From the NCBI GenBank assembly GCA_911728455.2, contig OU452223.1, positions 12,360,174 to 12,424,173 on the forward strand: DNA of 64,000 nt, given 5' to 3'. The position numbers and the translations under genes were made by a program. How positions within the stretch are numbered: the stretch's first letter is position 1; the number at the start of each line of letters is the position of its first letter. Shown here in pieces: positions 59,984 through 64,000 of the stretch. This DNA is from Marthasterias glacialis (lineage: Eukaryota; Echinodermata; Asteroidea; Forcipulatida; Asteriidae). The notes under the pieces are model-generated. The model had not been told where the DNA came from. It did not search any database and saw nothing but the letters and a program-made list of their open reading frames with translations.

Positions 59984-61147
59984 ATGCTGACGACAGATCC
60001 ACTCCCACCAATCCTCACCATCACGTCCCAGAAGTCGGCTTTGTCGTTCAAAGAGCGAAACCAAACCCCATCAGAGCAAAACCACACCCCATCACAACGT
60101 AACCACATTTCACTACGACCCGAGCACACCCAACTTGGACCTCAACCTACCTCGCTGTTTTTGGACCACGCCGTGCCCCGGAGGCGCACGACACGGCTTA
60201 GAACTGACTTCATTTCACTACAGCCCGACTACAAGTCCTTACAATCCGACCACACGGTGTTGCAATCTTACCAAAGCTCACTAAAACCTAATAGCACCCT
60301 AAGACCTAATGACCACACCCGTACCGACAGCTTTAACTTCGACACCGTTGATAGCACAGGAAGAACAATGACTCGACCAGTCTTTCACACCAGCCGGGGA
60401 AATGTTTTAATGAAGTCAAATACCAGACCAGAGGACGATATAGCAGCCTTGTCGACTGCGTTGTCGACACGAATCCCGCTGGTGCAAGAGACTAGCATCA
60501 AGGATTTTGAGCGTTCGAGGACCATGTACACAACGAACGCGACTCTTGTCGATCGTAAGAAACGCAGTGACGTCAGAGCAGAAAAAGAGGACAATCATAT
60601 CAAGCGACATTCAACCAGAAGGAAAAAAGACAATGTGACGTCACTGCACAGGGGAGGAAACCACTATTTCCCCCCGGGTAATGTTATAAAGCAGAACGAC
60701 AACGTGATCCCGAGCATGTTTCCGAAAGTTCGACGTGTCGATCGAGGAGGGGCATGTCCAACACAGCTGTACAAACAATCAAAGTTGTCGTACACGGAGA
60801 AGATCAACGGCTCGGTTCAGCTCGATCATTACTTCAGAAGGAACTCGAGGCCCCGGTTAGAATCCCTCCGAGTCCTCTCAACTTCAACGGGAACATCGGT
60901 GGGAGACGAAAGCCTGGAGTCCGTCATCTCATCAAATAAGATGACGATAGAGGGCCGGGTGTCCGAAAGGCCCAATCGAGACTTACCGCCCGTTTGGGGT
61001 TTCTCGCCCACTCCTAATTACGATTATTTCGACGAGGGATTATCGGTGCCGCCCAACTCCGAATACGGGCCGTCTAGAATGCAGATGGTGACCCCATTCG
61101 ATCGAGTGACGACGCAAAAGATATTTTCCGACTTTGTGTCAAGATAA
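59984..61147 (+). CDS. Orphan gene E: 387-aa basic, probably disordered protein, single exon
   Basis: ORF from ATG 59984 to TAA 61147; an in-frame TAA at 59972 closes the frame upstream, so this is the first possible ATG unless an unseen upstream exon splices in. I recognise no family. Residues about 20-115 are a degenerate repeat of short units with the pattern S-L-x-P/S-D/E-H/Y (for example ISLRPEHTQL, ISLQPDYKSLQSDHTVL, SSLKPNSTL). The middle is Lys/Arg-rich (RKKRSDVRAEKEDNHIKRHS). The end is aromatic and Pro-rich (PPVWGFSPTPNYDYFDEG). No signal peptide or membrane helix. It is the only orphan of the set on the plus strand. AATAAA lies 143 bases after the stop. Function unknown; a chance ORF of this length is very unlikely. 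Confidence 0.76.
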   Translation: MLTTDPLPPILTITSQKSALSFKERNQTPSEQNHTPSQRNHISLRPEHTQLGPQPTSLFLDHAVPRRRTTRLRTDFISLQPDYKSLQSDHTVLQSYQSSLKPNSTLRPNDHTRTDSFNFDTVDSTGRTMTRPVFHTSRGNVLMKSNTRPEDDIAALSTALSTRIPLVQETSIKDFERSRTMYTTNATLVDRKKRSDVRAEKEDNHIKRHSTRRKKDNVTSLHRGGNHYFPPGNVIKQNDNVIPSMFPKVRRVDRGGACPTQLYKQSKLSYTEKINGSVQLDHYFRRNSRPRLESLRVLSTSTGTSVGDESLESVISSNKMTIEGRVSERPNRDLPPVWGFSPTPNYDYFDEGLSVPPNSEYGPSRMQMVTPFDRVTTQKIFSDFVSR

Positions 61148-61289
61148 AAATTGTACATAAAAGTCAACAAATGAACTCTCTCCCTTTCCATTTAGGAAGG
61201 CATGCAGGTCGTGTATATTGCAAAGAACCGATTTGTCATAATATGTACTTACATTTACTCATCTTTAAAATGACTTTATGGATAAAGAC

Positions 61290-61295
61290 AATAAA
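61290..61295 (+). terminator. Poly(A) signal for gene E
   Basis: AATAAA in ATAAAGACAATAAACACC, 143 bases after the stop codon. Confidence 0.65.
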
Positions 61296-61583
61296 CACCA
61301 CTTCAAATACAGATATTTTATGTATTTATTTTTAATTCAGTGTCTGAACATCATGGTGATCAAAGCAGCAAAATCATGTAAACTCTTTTTCTCGTCAGCA
61401 AATTGCAACCTTTTACAAATTTGTGACATGACCATTATATGAGAGTTAATTGGCTCAGCAAAATGACAACTGACCAATCAGTTACGTCTACACCTCGGTG
61501 TATTTGGCTTGTGCCTTTGAGATTGAGACTAACCTAGACAAGCTCAGTCCTCTCGAAGTACAGCTCTCTTTATAGCATGTAGT

Positions 61584-61589
61584 TTTATT
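61584..61589 (-). terminator. Poly(A) signal for ZNF593 (minus strand)
   Basis: TTTATT on the plus strand gives AATAAA about 220 bases beyond the ZNF593 stop. A second candidate at 61325-61330 would make the transcript end within 30 bases of the gene E signal. Confidence 0.45.
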
Positions 61590-61807
61590 TAATTAAATCA
61601 TTAAAAGTATCTTAATACATATCTGACCTTTGCATGAACTTAATTTTTAACTTTTTGGGGGGCAGACTGGTTACTCTCTACTTGACGAGAACATTTGAAT
61701 GCAGATTTTTCCCTCGCTGATTTTTCCTATCTTGCTGATGACCTGCCAGATTTCACTTTGGTGTTTTTAATATTTCCACCCCTGATCCTATAATAGAATG
61801 TCCCTCT

Positions 61808-63244
61808 TTACTTGTCTTGTTTGACCTCCGACTGATCCATTTTGGCATCTTCCTCTGTCTCCTGGGTGGTGATTTTTCTTCGTTTTGGAGGGTGATACGT
61901 TCCCAAGCCCGCAGCTGCTTCTGCCTCTTTCTGTGTGTATGGTTCAACTTCAAGAGCTTTCATTCTGCCGAGAAAAAAACATAAAAGCAAAAACTTGTTT
62001 CACTCTACTTAATGGCATCCCCGTTCGACTGACGAGAAAAGTTTTAACATTTAACTAAAAAAACAGTCACAGCAACATAAACCATAAATTGACTGATAGG
62101 AAACCATAACTAGTAAACTTGTGGTTACAACCATGTATAAAACTTTTTTGGGAGGAGTGGTGGATCTAAAATCGATGGTTGTACCCGCAAGTTTACTAGT
62201 TTACTAGTTATAGTTTCCTAGTTATAGTTTCCTATTATCGTTCACAACATGCAAAGCTTCAAACATTATACACAAATTGACTGTTTACATAATTTCTTTG
62301 GTAATACCCTTTGGAACATCTAGATTCTTGGTTCACGTATTTTGGCAATCTTTTTGTCTAACCTGCAGAGACTGTTGATCTATGTCAATTTAGCATTTAT
62401 ATGTACCATAGAAACTAAAAAAAATAAAATAAATAAAATAAAAAACCTTGCCACTGCAACTTGAAGCATAAATTGACTGTTAACATGTCATGTAGATGTT
62501 TCGGTGATAAGCAATACAATAACTAGCAAGTACCATGGTGGTCGCTGTGCGATGCCAGTGGTTTGGTCTGCAGCAGAGTACCCTTTACTTTCTGTTGTGG
62601 TAGTCTGGGTACCAGCCTATTTTCACTACATGCATGGTGAGTGCAGGCAATACGGTTGATAGTGTATTGTATTGACTGATGGGAGCGGAGGGAAAAACAA
62701 AACAAAAACCTCCCATCCAACCTGCAAAAATTCAAAAGGACGAATGCTAAACAGCATCTGTTTTTTCCATGGCTTAATATTTCTAGGAGCTATTGCATAA
62801 TAGTGCTAAGCAGACAGTTTGCTAGCACAATTATTAAGCAATATTTAGCAGGGTACCATTACATTGGTATATTGGCTGGTAACCCATTTCTTGGCAGCAT
62901 TATGTAGTTAGCAAGGAAGAAAGTCATAAAGTTGATGAGCTAATTATGATGAATGAAAATTTAATCTTAAGAATTTCAACAAATCATTGTGCAGGCCCAA
63001 GACTTCATTGTTTTACGGGGAAGGCAGTTTCTCCTTGGTAAAGGGCATCTCAATGAGGGAAATGTTCATTTCTACTGGTATATTTCAAAGGACACCAAGG
63101 CAATGACCAAGGGGCATGGAGGCAATTGACTCCTTTGCTTCTGTGAAGTATTAGGTCCGATTGTGAATATATTAGGATTACCTTCTTTTGTGTAGCTTTG
63201 ATCGAAAGTGCTCCTTGAGTGCTTGCAAGTTAATGAAATATCTC
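61808..63244 (-). CDS. ZNF593: ZNF593/BUD20 homologue, 3' part only
   Basis: Two exons are visible: 63244-63182 and the last exon 61964-61808 (stop TAA), joined with GT-AG ends through a split Arg codon. Together they encode [20 protein letters not shown], then R, then [20 protein letters not shown] and a Lys/Glu tail. Human ZNF593 has [20 protein letters not shown] and SVEPYSQEEAERAAGMGSY in the same order, so the match is specific. The His pair of the C2H2 finger (H-x5-H) is present. The Cys pair and the basic N-terminus must be on upstream exons, which I could not find up to 64000, so the gene continues off the edge. The family's yeast member Bud20 is a shuttling factor needed for nuclear export of pre-60S ribosomal particles. 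The last exon keeps the GTYHPP motif; the tail is acidic and probably disordered. Confidence 0.88.
63003..63150. repeat. Repeat copy on one side of the ZNF593 exon
   Basis: CTCAATGAGGGAAATGTTCA, TTTCTACTGG, then CATGGAGGCAATTGACTCC. It is the diverged twin of 63366-63480. Confidence 0.6.
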
Positions 63245-64000
63245 CTGTGCAAGACAAAAATGTAATGATATGTATTAATATAGCCTAGGATAAATAGTTA
63301 CTGATCGAACGTTACGTTATTCCATAATACAGAGCATTTACTTAAGCCTAATACTTTGTTCTTGTAAGGTCACCTCATTCAGGGAAATTGACATTTCTAC
63401 TGGGGAAATATTCAAAGGGCAACGAGGTAATGACCAGGAGCATGGAGGCAAATGCCTCCATTGCCTCCGTGATGTACATGTACATTGCAGAAACCCAAAC
63501 TGGCAGGAGTAGGCCTACAACTAGAATGGTCAATAAATCCAAAGGAATTCTTATTGATGTAAACTAAAATCTTAACCTAAGGTCGAGTCAACAAGGTATA
63601 GAAATAAACAATTGTTGACCCTAACTCCCAGGAGTAATTTACTAGGATTCTTCCCCACTCTAACAAATTCCAACCCCATATGGGTAACTCAACACCCTAA
63701 CTGTGGTACTCTGATTATGGTGGTATGCCTGAACCCATGTAAAGCATGATCAGTTTACTCATGCAGTCCCCAGTCCAACAAAATCAAACAAAACCTGCTG
63801 TTAAATAGGATAAAGGATAAAGGATAGATAAAACATTATACAAAATATTGCACAAGAAAATTATTCAAAAGAGCACAATAAAAGACAAATAAAGACAGTT
63901 TGATGGAATAGGGATTGTTACAAAGTGTTAGGGGCTCCTTGGATATGTCACATGGTCAAATAGCGCCCTCGCTAAAGTTAGGTACAATAAGGCACACAAT
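63245..64000. other. ZNF593 intron and right edge of the window
   Basis: I found no further ZNF593 exon. The stretch contains a second repeat copy, a GGATAAAGGATAAAGGATAG short tandem near 63808 and AT-rich unique sequence. Confidence 0.55.
63366..63480. repeat. Repeat copy on the other side of the ZNF593 exon
   Basis: CTCATTCAGGGAAATTGACA, TTTCTACTGG, GGAGCATGGAGGCAAATGCC. It is in the same orientation as 63003-63150, so the exon lies between two direct copies. A related GTTGCCTCCGTTGCC stretch is near 15890. Confidence 0.6.

Noticed and set aside
29938-61147. Genes B, C, D and E as a tandemly duplicated gene family
   Set aside because: By eye I find no shared domain or alignable stretch. 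A weak likeness between D (LQHYFPSISLDRESPLDL) and E (LDHYFRRNSRPRLESLRV) is too short to trust.

Overview
This is eukaryotic, animal nuclear DNA. It is AT-rich, with long intergenic tracts, spliced genes with GT-AG introns and AATAAA signals, and many small inverted-repeat elements and microsatellites. A Neverland/DAF-36 sterol 7-desaturase together with the style of the interspersed repeats (a short inverted-repeat element opening TTTAAAGGCA, a GTTTCGACCC foldback family, tRNA-derived SINE pieces) points to an echinoderm. A sea star is my best guess, made with moderate confidence from remembered repeat style and not from any search.

Layout: 1-9.5 kb holds no gene I can support, only repeats. 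LTO1/ORAOV1 (+, four exons, 9539-11968) has a perfect deca-GX3 motif. Orphan gene A (-, two exons, 16316-20822) follows. A complete Neverland gene (+, seven exons, 22570-28600) comes next, preceded by a 15-bp minisatellite. Three more orphan genes lie on the minus strand: B (29938-31752), C (37926-39527) and D (48978-50486). Orphan gene E (59984-61147) is on the plus strand. The 3' part of a ZNF593/BUD20 zinc-finger gene (-, 61808-63244) runs off the right edge.

Three genes are conserved and identifiable: an adaptor for Fe-S assembly on ABCE1 (LTO1), a membrane Rieske oxygenase that makes 7-dehydrocholesterol (Neverland), and a 60S ribosome-biogenesis factor (ZNF593). LTO1 and ZNF593 both serve ribosome and translation upkeep, but nothing in the sequence shows the three are co-regulated.

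The most unusual content is the set of five long, intron-poor ORFs (387-604 aa). Their products are low-complexity, Ser/Arg/Lys-rich and probably disordered, and I recognise no family. They sit in about 45 kb of a genome where the conserved neighbours are split into 4-7 exons. I see no convincing homology among the five. Two of them (C and D) also have unusual start regions: a TISU-like start with an overlapping upstream ORF, and a four-codon upstream ORF. The spaces between genes are filled with miniature inverted-repeat elements, degraded LINE tails and SINE pieces. One element family carries splice-donor-like sequences on both strands, and another is packed with nuclear-receptor-type half-sites just upstream of gene B.
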